A stretch of DNA of 64,000 nt, from contig NZ_JAJOYR010000001.1 in NCBI RefSeq assembly GCF_021202945.1, forward strand, positions 1,655,543-1,719,542. Direction: 5' to 3'. Below are positions 8,262-17,039 of this stretch, in pieces (position 1 is the stretch's first letter; each line of letters begins with the position of its first letter). This DNA comes from Stenotrophomonas sp. SY1 (GTDB taxonomy: Bacteria; Pseudomonadota; Gammaproteobacteria; Xanthomonadales; Xanthomonadaceae). The notes beneath the pieces were generated by a model. It made no database searches. It was not told the DNA's origin and saw only the letters and a list, made by a program, of their open reading frames with translations. The position numbers and the translations under genes are program-made.

Positions 8262-8984
8262 ATGAAGCGACAAGATCCGAATGGCTCCGAGCGCGACGGC
8301 AAGGCTGGCGACCTTCCCGGAGCACCGGCGCATCCAGCCCGCAAGGTCCGTAAACGGGCGCCGGGGCGACGCCCGACAGTTGATGCGGCGGATCTGCGCG
8401 CGCAGCTGCTGGATGCAGCCGTGGCCTGCTTCGTGGCCCAGGGCATCGCCGCCACGTCGCTGCGCGACATCGCGCGTCGCGCCGGCGTGACGCCAGCACT
8501 GGTTCACTACTACTTCGGCGACAAGCCGCGTCTGCAGCAGGCGGTGGTCGAAGAACGTCTGTGGCCGGTAATGGAGCAGGTGCATGGCGGTGTACGGGAT
8601 GCGGGTGATGACTTGAATGCGTTGGTCGCCGCCTTCGTCAACGGCATTGTGCGGACGGTGGCGGCGCATCCGTGGCTGCCGACGCTGTGGGTGCGGGAGA
8701 TCCTCTGTGAAGGAGGCGCGTTGCGTGAACTGATGATCGAGCGGGTTGGGCCGGTGCTGCCGCAGGTGCTGGCCGAGCGCTTCTCCGTCGCGCAACAGAA
8801 GGGACGGCTGAACCCGCAGCTCGATCCGCGGTTGATGGTGGTGTCGCTGGTGGGCCTGACGATGTTTCCGTTGGCCAGTGCGCCGATCTGGCAGCAACTG
8901 TTTGGCGCCGCCGAACTGGGGGCCGAGCAGGTGCAGGGGCATGCGCTGGCGCTGTTGATGCGTGGATTGGAGCTGAAAGCATGA
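8262..8984 (+). CDS. TetR/AcrR family transcriptional regulator
   Basis: A 240-residue repressor-type regulator. After a basic, disordered N-terminus (1-35) comes a helix-turn-helix DNA-binding domain at about 40-90 (LRDIARRAGVTPALVHYYFG is typical of TetR recognition helices), then a ligand-binding helical domain. It is the first gene of a four-gene operon with a lipoprotein adaptor, an ATPase and a permease, with four-base overlaps (ATGA) between it and the next gene. The palindrome just upstream is the likely operator, so the protein probably represses its own exporter until the right ligand binds. The ligand is unknown. Confidence 0.9.
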   Translation: MKRQDPNGSERDGKAGDLPGAPAHPARKVRKRAPGRRPTVDAADLRAQLLDAAVACFVAQGIAATSLRDIARRAGVTPALVHYYFGDKPRLQQAVVEERLWPVMEQVHGGVRDAGDDLNALVAAFVNGIVRTVAAHPWLPTLWVREILCEGGALRELMIERVGPVLPQVLAERFSVAQQKGRLNPQLDPRLMVVSLVGLTMFPLASAPIWQQLFGAAELGAEQVQGHALALLMRGLELKA

Positions 8985-9940
8985 GAGACCGACGCATTCC
9001 CCTTGCCGCTGTGCTGCTGTCATTGGCCGCATGCACGGGCCAGGCGCCACAAGCCCTGGGCACGCTGGAATGGGACAGGGTCACCCTGCCTGCACCAGCA
9101 TCGGAAAAAATCGTGCAGATCGATGTGCGCGAAGGCCAGCAGGTTGCCGCCGGCGAGCCGCTCATGCAGCTGGAGCTGGCTTACAGCAAGTCACAGTTGG
9201 CCGCGCTGCAGGCGCAGGCGGCGCAAAGCAGCGCCGCCCTGTCGGAGCTGCATAACGGGCCGCGCAGTGAGGACATCGCGCAGGCGCGGGCCAGTGTGAC
9301 CGCTGCGCAGGCGCAAGCCCGCGAATCGCAAGCGTATTACGCGCGTCTGCAGCCGCTGGGTACGCGACAGCTGGTAGCCGCCGCCGAGCTGGACCGCGCC
9401 CGTGCAGCAGCGCAGAGCGCGCAGGCCGAAGCCCGTCGCGCCGAAGCCGCGCTGGACGAACTACTGCATGGCAGTCGCTCCGAACAGGTGGCGCAGGGCG
9501 AAGCGGCGTTGGCATCGGCCCAGGCCAATGTGGGTTCGCAAACCGTTCTGCTGGAAAAGCTGGCGCTCACCGCACCGCGCGCCGGCCGGGTGGACAGCCT
9601 TCCCTACAAGCTTGGCGATCAACCGGCTGTGGGCGCGGCGTTGGTGGTGCTGCTGGTGGGAGAGGCACCGTATGCCCGCGTCTACCTGCCGCAGGCGCTG
9701 CGCAACCGGCTGAAGGTTGGCGATGCCGTGCAGGTGAAGCTGCATGGCGATGAGGTCGCGCAGGTCTACGGCGGACACGTGCGGATGATCCGCAGCGAGC
9801 CGGTGTTCACGCCGTACTTCGCATTGACCGGCCAGGACGCCGAGCGTTTGAGCTATCTGGCCGAGATCAGCCTGGGCAAGGACGCATCGGCCTTGCCGGT
9901 GGGGGCACCGTTGGAGGTGCTGGCTGATGGCGCGCGCTGA
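8981..9940 (+). CDS. HlyD-type membrane fusion lipoprotein of an ABC exporter
   Basis: A 319-residue periplasmic adaptor. The N-terminus is a lipoprotein signal with lipobox LAAC (Cys at about residue 18), so it should be anchored by lipid rather than by a membrane helix. A lipoyl/biotinyl half-motif follows (VREGQQVAAGEPLMQLEL), then two long alpha-helical hairpin segments rich in Ala, Gln and Arg (about 65-190, coiled coil) and a beta-barrel C-terminal domain. The layout is that of YbhG-like adaptors linking an inner-membrane ABC exporter to an outer-membrane channel. It overlaps the TetR gene by four bases and the ATPase gene by fourteen. Confidence 0.88.
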   Translation: MRDRRIPLAAVLLSLAACTGQAPQALGTLEWDRVTLPAPASEKIVQIDVREGQQVAAGEPLMQLELAYSKSQLAALQAQAAQSSAALSELHNGPRSEDIAQARASVTAAQAQARESQAYYARLQPLGTRQLVAAAELDRARAAAQSAQAEARRAEAALDELLHGSRSEQVAQGEAALASAQANVGSQTVLLEKLALTAPRAGRVDSLPYKLGDQPAVGAALVVLLVGEAPYARVYLPQALRNRLKVGDAVQVKLHGDEVAQVYGGHVRMIRSEPVFTPYFALTGQDAERLSYLAEISLGKDASALPVGAPLEVLADGAR

Positions 9941-10913
9941 GCGGGCCCTGTCGGCGGATAGCGCCATGCCCGAGGAAGGCATCGCGATCCGCGCCCGTGG
10001 GGTCAGCCGGCTGTTTGGCACCCTCAAGGCCGTGGATGATCTTGACCTGGATGTGCCAGCTCGGCAGATCTACGGCTTCCTCGGCCCGAATGGTTCGGGC
10101 AAATCCACCACCATCCGCATGCTGTGCGGGCTGCTCACGCCCAGTGCCGGTGAAATCCGGGTGCTGGGGCTGTCGATTCCGGAACAGGCCGAAGCGCTGC
10201 GCAGCCGCATTGGCTACATGACGCAGAAGTTTTCGTTGTTCGAGGACCTGAGCGTGCGCGAGAACCTGGAGTTCCTCGCTTCGGTGTACGACATGCCGGG
10301 AAAGCAGGCGCGCCAGCGGATCGATGTGCTGCTGGAGCAGTACCGCTTCCAGGACCGCCAGAAGCAGTTGGCCGGCACCATGAGTGGCGGCCAGAAACAA
10401 CGCCTGGCGTTGGCCGCAGCGGTGATCCACGAGCCGGAACTGCTGTTCCTGGACGAGCCCACCAGCGCGGTGGACCCGGAATCGCGGCGTGACTTCTGGG
10501 AGAAACTCTTCGAGCTGGCCGATGCGGGCACGACGCTGCTGGTGTCCACCCACTACATGGACGAGGCCGAACGCTGCCACCGCATTGCCATTCTCGATCA
10601 CGGCGCGCTCGTCGCCGATGGCACGCCGGCAGAACTCACCGGCCGCCTGGCCGGGCGCACGCTGGTGGTCGATGCCGCGCAACCGCGCCAGGCCGCGCGC
10701 GTGTTGTCTGCCTGCCCGGGCGTGATCAGCGTTGCGCAGATCGGCAACAGCCTGCGCGTGTTGCGGGCCGATGATGCCGGTGGCGATGCGTTGGCCGAAG
10801 CGCTGCGCGCGGCCGGCATCGCCGCGCAGGTCCATCCGCAGGCGGCCAGCCTGGAAGATGTGTTCGTCGCTGCAACCCGCAGCCGGTCCGCAACGCAGGT
10901 GGAAGGCACATGA
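9927..10913 (+). CDS. ABC transporter ATP-binding protein
   Basis: A 328-residue ATPase of the drug-exporter (ABC-2) type. Walker A GPNGSGKSTTI is near residue 55, the Q-loop includes IGYMTQKFSLF, the signature is MSGGQKQRL and Walker B is LLFLDEPTSAVD followed by the H-loop STHYMDEAERC. Unlike E. coli YbhF, which has two fused ATPase units, this is a single unit that must work as a dimer. The start lies inside the end of the adaptor gene and the stop overlaps the permease start by four bases, giving tight translational coupling. Confidence 0.93.
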   Translation: MARAERALSADSAMPEEGIAIRARGVSRLFGTLKAVDDLDLDVPARQIYGFLGPNGSGKSTTIRMLCGLLTPSAGEIRVLGLSIPEQAEALRSRIGYMTQKFSLFEDLSVRENLEFLASVYDMPGKQARQRIDVLLEQYRFQDRQKQLAGTMSGGQKQRLALAAAVIHEPELLFLDEPTSAVDPESRRDFWEKLFELADAGTTLLVSTHYMDEAERCHRIAILDHGALVADGTPAELTGRLAGRTLVVDAAQPRQAARVLSACPGVISVAQIGNSLRVLRADDAGGDALAEALRAAGIAAQVHPQAASLEDVFVAATRSRSATQVEGT

Positions 10914-11995
10914 AACCGCGACGCCTGCTCGGAGTCATGGTCAAGGAACTGCGGCAGATGCGACGCGACCGCATCACCCTGGCGATGATCATCGGCATCC
11001 CGGTGATGCAGCTGCTGCTGTTCGGTTATGCGATCAACACCAATCTGCGCGACCTGTCGGCCGGCTTCGCCGATCAGGCCCGTACCTCCGCCTCGCGCAT
11101 GCTGGCACGCGACATCGTCGCCACCGGTGTGGTCGAACCGGTGCTGGAGGCACAGACACCGCAGCAATTGGTGGAGGCCATGCGCAGGGGCAGGATCAGC
11201 ATCGGCATCGTCATTCCCCCGGACTACGAACGGCGCCGCGCTGAAGGCCGCGAAGCCCTTCAGATCCTGGTCGATGGCAGTGACAACGCGGTACAGAGCG
11301 CGGCGGCGCAACTGGCGCGGATGCCGCTTGATGGTGGTTTCAAGCCGCTGGCACCGGGCGCTATCAGCGTGGTCAGCTTCTACAACCCGCAGCGCAGCTC
11401 CGCGCTCAACATCGTGCCAGGGCTGGTGGGGGTGATCCTGACCATGACGATGGTGCTGTTCACGGCGGTGGCCATCGTGCGCGAACGCGAGCGCGGCAAC
11501 ATGGAGTTGCTGATCGCCACGCCGGTCACCAGTGCCGAATTGATGATCGGGAAGGTCATCCCTTATGTGGTCATCGGCCTGGTGCAGACCGGCATGGTGC
11601 TGGCGCTGGGTACCTGGCTGTTCCATGTGCCGATAGGCGGCAGTTTGCTGGATGTGTTCTTCGCGGCCGGTCTGTTGATTATTGCCAACCTGGCACTGGG
11701 CCTGTTGATCTCCACGGGCGCGAAATCGCAGTTCCAGGCGATGCAGATGACCTTCTTCATCTTCCTGCCGTCGATTCTGCTGTCCGGCTTCATGTTCCCG
11801 TTTGCCGGCATGCCGCGCTCGGTGCAGTGGCTGGCCGAAGTGCTGCCGCTGACCCACTTCCTGCGCCTGATCCGGGGCGTGATGCTGCGCGGGGCCAGCC
11901 TCTGGGAGCTGTGGCCGGGAGTGCTGGCGCTGGTGGCGTTCAGTGCGGTGATGATGACCGGGGCGATCCTGCGCTTCCGCAAACGCCTGGACTGA
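10910..11995 (+). CDS. ABC-2 type transporter permease
   Basis: A 361-residue permease of the YhhJ/YbhS class: one membrane helix near the N-terminus (about 28-45), a periplasmic domain of some 130 residues, then five helices (about 175-355) including the conserved FTAVAIVRERERGNMELL segment. It is the only permease in the operon; related operons such as ybhFSR have two different ones, so this exporter probably uses a homodimer. With the TetR regulator, lipoprotein adaptor and ATPase it forms a tripartite efflux system of unknown substrate; an outer-membrane channel gene is not present nearby. Confidence 0.9.
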   Translation: MKPRRLLGVMVKELRQMRRDRITLAMIIGIPVMQLLLFGYAINTNLRDLSAGFADQARTSASRMLARDIVATGVVEPVLEAQTPQQLVEAMRRGRISIGIVIPPDYERRRAEGREALQILVDGSDNAVQSAAAQLARMPLDGGFKPLAPGAISVVSFYNPQRSSALNIVPGLVGVILTMTMVLFTAVAIVRERERGNMELLIATPVTSAELMIGKVIPYVVIGLVQTGMVLALGTWLFHVPIGGSLLDVFFAAGLLIIANLALGLLISTGAKSQFQAMQMTFFIFLPSILLSGFMFPFAGMPRSVQWLAEVLPLTHFLRLIRGVMLRGASLWELWPGVLALVAFSAVMMTGAILRFRKRLD

Positions 11996-12022
11996 GGTGC
12001 AGCCTGCGGAGCGGTCGCAGGG

Positions 12023-12182
12023 TTCTCCACAATCCATGTGGATGTGGACGCGACGAACCTGTGGATATCCTGTCCCGGCCATTGTGCCGCAAGGCTTCTG
12101 ACTGGCTGGTCAAAAAACTGCCATCGGCAGGGCGGGTTGTCCACATCGGATGTGGATCGAATCTGCATGAAGGTGTGGATAA
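12023..12182. promoter_or_regulatory. Cluster of DnaA-box-like sequences
   Basis: Within 160 bases there is one perfect DnaA box (TGTGGATAA at 12174-12182), three with a single mismatch (TTCTCCACA at 12023, TGTGGATAT at 12060, TTGTCCACA at 12137) and three weaker ones (TGTGGATGT at 12037, TGTGGACGC at 12043, TGTGGATCG at 12151). The stretch lies in the non-coding gap of about 450 bases between the ABC permease and miaB, which point towards each other. No dnaA, dnaN or other origin genes are near. A DnaA-titrating or DnaA-regulating site is possible; none of this has been tested. Confidence 0.5.
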
Positions 12183-12247
12183 CCGCGCGCAGCCCAGCAA
12201 CGGCGGGCGTTTCAGTGGCATGGCGAAAAAATGACCGGCCCCGATAC

Positions 12248-12366
12248 GTAGGGGCGCCCTTGGGCGCGAAGCCGGTGATCTGGAAGGCGGGGCGCGTTTC
12301 GGAAGGGCACGGTTGTCTCCGGCCTTCGGGGACAGGGCCAGCTTCGCGCCCAAGGGCGCTCCTGCG
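12248..12366. repeat. REP/SMAG-like inverted pair
   Basis: A left unit starting GTAGGGGCGCCCTTGGGCGC (12248) faces a right unit GCTTCGCGCCCAAGGGCGCT (about 12341-12360), each itself a hairpin. Together they form the facing pair seen in several other gaps of this window. It occupies the remainder of the intergenic region before miaB. Confidence 0.7.
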
Positions 12367-12449
12367 CGACGCTCCTGGCATGCAACCCCGGCAGGCAGGA
12401 GCGCAAGGTGTTTCCCGGGCAGGCACCGCTCACCCGGGATGGGGAGGCC

Positions 12450-13901
12450 TCACTCCTGCGTGAGGACCCGGCCACGCAGCGAGTTGCTCAGCGCCTCGGT
12501 GATGACCACGTCCACGAACTGGCCGATCAGGCGCGGGCTGCCTGCGAAGTTCACCGAACGCATGTTCTCGGTCTTGCCGGTCAGCTCGTTCGGGTCCTTG
12601 CGTGACGGGCCTTCGACCAGCACGGACTGCACGCTGCCCACCATCGACTGGGAAATGCCGGCGGCATGCTCGTTGATCTGCGCCTGCAAGCGCGACAAGC
12701 GGGCGTGCTTCTCGGCATCGCTGATCGTGTCCTCCAGATCGGCGGCCGGGGTGCCGGGGCGACGCGAATAGATGAAGGAGAAGCTCTGGTCGAAGCCCAC
12801 GTCCTGGATCAGCTTCATGGTCTTCTCGAAATCGGCATCGGTCTCGCCGGGGAAGCCGACGATGAAGTCCGAGCTGATCGAGATGTCCGGGCGCACCGCG
12901 CGCAGCTTGCGGATCTTGGCCTTGAATTCCAGCGCGGTGTAGCCGCGCTTCATCGCACTGAGGATGCGGTCGCTGCCGGCCTGCACCGGCAGGTGCAGGT
13001 AGTTGGCCAGCTTGGGCACGTCGCGGTAGGCGTCGATCAGCGAGTCGCTGAACTCCAGCGGGTGCGAAGTGGTGAAGCGGATGCGGCCGATGCCGTCGAT
13101 CTCGGCCAATGTGCGGATCAGCAGGCCCAGGTCGGCGATCTCGCCGTCGCCGTAGGGGCCACGGTAGGCATTGACGTTCTGGCCGAGCAGGTTGATCTCA
13201 CGTACACCCTGCGCGGCGAGCTGCGCGCATTCGACCAGCACGTCCTCGAACGGGCGGCTGACCTCGGTGCCGCGGGTGTAGGGCACCACACAGAACGAGC
13301 AGTACTTGGAGCAGCCTTCCATGATCGACACGAACGCCGAAGCGCCTTCGGCGCGCGGTTCGGGCATGCGGTCGAACTTCTCGATCTCCGGGAAGCTGAT
13401 GTCCACCTGCGGCTTGTTCTGCTCGCGGCGGGCGCGGATCAGCTCCGGCAGGCGGTGCAGGGTCTGCGGGCCGAACACCAGGTCCACGTAAGGGGCACGC
13501 TTGACGATGGCTTCGCCTTCCTGCGAGGCCACGCAGCCGCCGACGCCGATGATGACGTCACGGCCACCGGCCTTGAGGGCCTTCCAGCGGCCGAGCTGGC
13601 TGAACACCTTCTCCTGCGCCTTCTCACGGATGGAGCAGGTGTTGACCAGCACCACGTCGGCCTCTTCGGGATTGTCGGTCAGCTCCAGGCCTTCGGACTC
13701 GGCGAGCACGTCGGCCATCTTGGCCGAGTCGTACTCGTTCATCTGGCAACCGTGGGTCTTGATGTAGAGCTTGCCGCGCGCGCCGCCGGCAACCTTCGGC
13801 TTGGCGCCGGGCAGGGGAATCAGTTCAGGAGTGGTCATTTCAACAGGCGACACGGCAAGGCCGGCCGTATTCGGCAAGGGAGTAGCTGGCGTCCCGGGCA
13901 T
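12450..13901 (-). CDS. miaB: tRNA-2-methylthio-N6-dimethylallyladenosine synthase MiaB
   Basis: A 483-residue radical-SAM methylthiotransferase that thiolates and methylates i6A37 of tRNAs reading UNN codons. The N-terminal UPF0004 domain carries the three cysteines of the auxiliary iron-sulfur cluster ([32 protein letters not shown]). The radical SAM motif [10 protein letters not shown] follows near residue 200, and a TRAM domain closes the protein. The start is uncertain: ATG at 13901 gives a length close to relatives, another ATG 22 codons further in (MTTPELIP) is also possible. The gene usually precedes phoH-ybeY; here it is separated from phoH by a plus-strand exporter operon. Confidence 0.95.
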   Translation of the reverse strand: MPGTPATPLPNTAGLAVSPVEMTTPELIPLPGAKPKVAGGARGKLYIKTHGCQMNEYDSAKMADVLAESEGLELTDNPEEADVVLVNTCSIREKAQEKVFSQLGRWKALKAGGRDVIIGVGGCVASQEGEAIVKRAPYVDLVFGPQTLHRLPELIRARREQNKPQVDISFPEIEKFDRMPEPRAEGASAFVSIMEGCSKYCSFCVVPYTRGTEVSRPFEDVLVECAQLAAQGVREINLLGQNVNAYRGPYGDGEIADLGLLIRTLAEIDGIGRIRFTTSHPLEFSDSLIDAYRDVPKLANYLHLPVQAGSDRILSAMKRGYTALEFKAKIRKLRAVRPDISISSDFIVGFPGETDADFEKTMKLIQDVGFDQSFSFIYSRRPGTPAADLEDTISDAEKHARLSRLQAQINEHAAGISQSMVGSVQSVLVEGPSRKDPNELTGKTENMRSVNFAGSPRLIGQFVDVVITEALSNSLRGRVLTQE

Positions 13902-14047
13902 GGCGCTTATTCCAGACGGGGTGGGCGGGCAGGCGGCCCTGGGGCCGCGTCGAAGCGGGCCATTGTATCGGGCCGGCGCGCCCTGCGCCCGAATCGTGAC
14001 CGGCATCGGCTTGGCAAGCCCCGAGGAAGCTGGGAGACTCCCCGCCC

Positions 14048-14986
14048 ATGAAGGGGATCTTGGGGATCGTCACCTTGCTCGCTGCCGCATTGACCGCTTC
14101 GCCGGCCAGTGCCGGCACGCTGTACAAGTGTGTTGGCGGGGATGGCATCCCCAACTACGTCAACAAGCGGGTCAGCGGGGCAAGCTGCAGCGTAGTGAGC
14201 AGTTATCGCCCGTCGCGGGAGGCGCCGCGTCGCGCTGCTGTTACGCCCACTCCCGCCCCGATTCCCGCTCCGGCACCCGCGTCGCCGGCCAGCACTGCGG
14301 CGGTGGCGGCTGGCGAAAGCAATCCCACCAGGGTGGCCGCGCAGGCCGCGCCGACCACGGTTTCCGCCACGCCAGCCCCAGCTACGAGCAGCCGCGCCCA
14401 GCGCGTGGTCAGTGGGCAGGTGTACTCCTATATGAAGGATGGGGTTCGCCACTACACCAGTGCCCGCCCCACGCAGGTGGCCAGCATCGGCCAGGTGCGC
14501 ACCATCAACTACAGCTACATCGAGCGTTGCTTCGCCTGTGGCGTGCAGTCGGGCGTGAACTTCGGCACGGTGCGCTTGAACATGCAGGCCTACAACACCG
14601 AGATCGCTGCCGCCGCCCGTGAGTTCGGGGTGGAAGAGGCCGTGGTGCGGGCCATCATCCATGCCGAGTCCGCGTTCAATCCGACCGCGCTCAGCCGCGC
14701 TGGTGCGCAGGGCCTGATGCAGTTGATGCCGGCCACCGCGCAGCGCTTCGGGGTGACCGACTCCTACGATGCCGCGCAGAACATCCGTGGCGGGGTGAAG
14801 TACCTGTCGTGGTTGCTGCGTCGCTTCAACGGTGATCTGACCCTGGCTGCTGCCGGGTACAACGCCGGCGAAGGTGCGGTCGACCGCCACGGTGGGGTGC
14901 CGCCCTACCGCGAAACCCAGTACTACGTGCGACGGGTCGCACAGTTGGCCGACCGTTATAGGGGCGAGCTGGCCACCCGGCAGTAA
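14048..14986 (+). CDS. Secreted lytic transglycosylase (SLT domain)
   Basis: A 312-residue murein-cleaving enzyme. Residues 1-22 are a signal peptide; a DUF4124-like segment with two cysteines follows, then a Pro/Ala-rich linker (55-120). The catalytic SLT domain covers about 175-300: the essential Glu is in [10 protein letters not shown], with the family motifs [13 protein letters not shown] and [11 protein letters not shown] downstream. A CFACG pair at about 160 could make a disulfide. It is divergent from miaB, with 146 bases between start codons, and stands alone before the pet operon. It probably acts on peptidoglycan in the periplasm to remodel or recycle it. Confidence 0.92.
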   Translation: MKGILGIVTLLAAALTASPASAGTLYKCVGGDGIPNYVNKRVSGASCSVVSSYRPSREAPRRAAVTPTPAPIPAPAPASPASTAAVAAGESNPTRVAAQAAPTTVSATPAPATSSRAQRVVSGQVYSYMKDGVRHYTSARPTQVASIGQVRTINYSYIERCFACGVQSGVNFGTVRLNMQAYNTEIAAAAREFGVEEAVVRAIIHAESAFNPTALSRAGAQGLMQLMPATAQRFGVTDSYDAAQNIRGGVKYLSWLLRRFNGDLTLAAAGYNAGEGAVDRHGGVPPYRETQYYVRRVAQLADRYRGELATRQ

Positions 14987-15043
14987 GGTGTCACCCTGTT
15001 GCGTCGGTCCGTGACAAATTGCGCGGACTGGTGTTTGATCGCG

Positions 15044-15073
15044 TTGTGCGGGCATTAAGCGTTCCGCTACACT
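15044..15073 (+). promoter_or_regulatory. Possible sigma-70 promoter of the petABC operon
   Basis: TTGTGC (15044) and TACACT (15068) are spaced by 18 bases, fairly close to the vegetative consensus, 84 bases upstream of the petA start codon. This is the only reasonable match I see in the gap after the transglycosylase gene; it is a prediction by eye. Confidence 0.35.
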
Positions 15074-15156
15074 CGCGAACGATTCGTTTCAGAGCAGGCT
15101 GGCCCCCACCAGACTGCTGGCAGCCTTATGCTACCTAATCAATATCGGAGTGCCGG

Positions 15157-15777
15157 ATGGCAAACGATGGGGTAAACGATCCAGTCAACACCGGACGTCG
15201 GCGATTTTTGACAGCGACCACAGCCGTGGTCGGAGCAGTTGGCGTCGGCTTCGCAGCGGTACCTTTCATCAAATCGTGGAATCCCAGCGCACGGGCCAAG
15301 CTCGCCGGTGCGCCGGTGACCGCCGATATCAGCGCCTTGCAGGAAGGCCAACGCCTGGTCCTGGAATGGCGCGGTCAGCCGATCTGGATCGTCAAACGAT
15401 CCAAGGCCATCCTCGATGCACTGCCCACGCTGGATGGTCGCCTGAAGGACCCTGAGTCAGGCAACAAGGACCAGCAGCCGGAGTACGTGCTCAAGGCCAA
15501 TCCCGAATACCGTTCGATCAAGCCGCAGATATCGGTGCTGGTCGGGCTGTGTACGCATCTGGGTTGCGCGCCGGAAATGGTCGCCGAGATACGCCCCGAG
15601 CCCTACGACGCGCAGTGGAAGGGCGGCTACTTTTGCCCCTGCCACAAGTCGCGTTTCGATATGTCCGGGCGCGTGTTCCAGGACGTGCCGGCGCCGATCA
15701 ACCTGCTCGTGCCGCCGCACCATTATCTGGATGACAGCACCATCGTCATCGGCGTTGATCCGCAGGGGGCAGCCTGA
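15157..15777 (+). CDS. petA: Ubiquinol-cytochrome c reductase, Rieske iron-sulfur subunit
   Basis: A 206-residue Rieske protein of the cytochrome bc1 complex, which takes an electron from ubiquinol and passes it to cytochrome c1. The N-terminus GRRRFLTATTAVVG is a twin-arginine signal whose hydrophobic helix remains as a membrane anchor, as is normal for this subunit. The two cluster-binding loops are CTHLGC (about 131-136) and CPCHKS (about 159-164), with the usual disulfide cysteines. The ATG has a GGAG site six bases upstream. It starts the petABC operon; petB follows after two bases. Confidence 0.97.
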   Translation: MANDGVNDPVNTGRRRFLTATTAVVGAVGVGFAAVPFIKSWNPSARAKLAGAPVTADISALQEGQRLVLEWRGQPIWIVKRSKAILDALPTLDGRLKDPESGNKDQQPEYVLKANPEYRSIKPQISVLVGLCTHLGCAPEMVAEIRPEPYDAQWKGGYFCPCHKSRFDMSGRVFQDVPAPINLLVPPHHYLDDSTIVIGVDPQGAA

Positions 15778-15779
15778 GC

Positions 15780-17039
15780 ATGGCCAATATCCTCGTACGC
15801 ACCGCCACCGGCGTGGCCAACTGGGTCAACGAGCGTGCCCCGGGCCTGGTGCCGGTGTACCGCAAGCACGTCAGCGAGTATTACGCGCCGAAGAACTTCA
15901 ACTTCTGGTACTACTTCGGCTCGCTGGCACTGGTGATTCTGGTCAACCAGATCCTCACCGGCATCTTCCTCACCATGCACTACAAGACCAGTGCAGCCGA
16001 GGCGTTCGCATCGATCGAATACATCATGCGCGACGTGGAGTGGGGCTGGCTGATCCGCTACATGCACAGCACCGGTGCCTCGCTGTTCTTCATCGTGGTC
16101 TATCTGCACATGTTCCGCGGGCTGCTGTACGGCAGCTACAAGAAGCCGCGCGAGCTGGTGTGGATCCTGGGCATGCTGATCTACCTGGTGCTGATGGCCG
16201 AAGCCTTCATGGGCTACGTGCTGCCATGGGGCCAGATGTCGTTCTGGGGCGCGAAGGTCATCATCTCGCTGTTCGGTGCCATCCCGGTGATCGGCAATGG
16301 CCTGACCGAATGGATCATGGGCGATTACCTGCCTGGTGACGCCACGCTCAACCGCTTCTTCGCACTGCATGTCATCGCGTTGCCGCTGGTGCTGTTGCTG
16401 CTGGTGGTGCTGCACCTGGGCGCGCTGCACGAAGTGGGCTCCAACAATCCGGATGGCGTGGAGATCAAGAAGGGACCCAAGGGCAACCGCTGGTCGCCGA
16501 CCGCGCCGACCGACGGCATTCCGTTCCACCCGTACTACACGGTCAAGGACATGGTGGGCGTCGGCTTCCTGCTGATGATTGCCGCCTTCATCATCTTCTT
16601 CGCCCCGGCCTTCGGTGGCCTGTTCCTGGAACACGACAACTTCACCGAGGCCAACCGGCTGGTGACTCCGGAGCACATCAAACCGGTGTGGTACTACACG
16701 CCGTACTACGCGATGTTGCGGGTGGTGCCGAACAAGCTGGGTGGCGTGCTGGTGATGTTCTCGGCCATCGCCATCCTGTTCCTGGTGCCGTGGCTGGACA
16801 AGGCCAAGGTCAAGTCGGTGCGCTACCGTGGCCCGATCACCAAGGTGATGCTGGGCGTGCTGGTGGTGTGCTTCGTGTGGCTGGGCATCATCGGCTCCGG
16901 CCCCGGCACCGCCATCTGGGAAACCTGGGTGGGCCGCGTGCTGACCTTCCTGTACTTCGCCTTCTTCATCACCATGCCGGTTTGGACCAAGCTCGACAGC
17001 GCCAAGCCGGTACCGGAACGGGTGACGACGCATGACTGA
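15780..17039 (+). CDS. petB: Ubiquinol-cytochrome c reductase, cytochrome b subunit
   Basis: A 419-residue integral membrane protein with eight or nine helices carrying the two b-type hemes and the Qo and Qi quinone sites. Conserved heme-ligand histidines are seen around RYMHSTGASLFFIVVYLHMF and HVIALPLV...LHLGALHE. The Qo-site motif is PEHIKPVWYY, a variant of the PEWY loop with the tryptophan moved. The segment LPWGQMSFWGA is the classical GQMSFWGA motif. It lies between petA and petC; the petC start overlaps its last eight bases. Confidence 0.96.
   Translation: MANILVRTATGVANWVNERAPGLVPVYRKHVSEYYAPKNFNFWYYFGSLALVILVNQILTGIFLTMHYKTSAAEAFASIEYIMRDVEWGWLIRYMHSTGASLFFIVVYLHMFRGLLYGSYKKPRELVWILGMLIYLVLMAEAFMGYVLPWGQMSFWGAKVIISLFGAIPVIGNGLTEWIMGDYLPGDATLNRFFALHVIALPLVLLLLVVLHLGALHEVGSNNPDGVEIKKGPKGNRWSPTAPTDGIPFHPYYTVKDMVGVGFLLMIAAFIIFFAPAFGGLFLEHDNFTEANRLVTPEHIKPVWYYTPYYAMLRVVPNKLGGVLVMFSAIAILFLVPWLDKAKVKSVRYRGPITKVMLGVLVVCFVWLGIIGSGPGTAIWETWVGRVLTFLYFAFFITMPVWTKLDSAKPVPERVTTHD

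Noticed and set aside
12023..12182. A replication origin at the DnaA-box cluster
   Set aside because: No dnaA, dnaN, gyrB or similar genes and no clear AT-rich unwinding region are near; a titrating or regulatory site is more likely.
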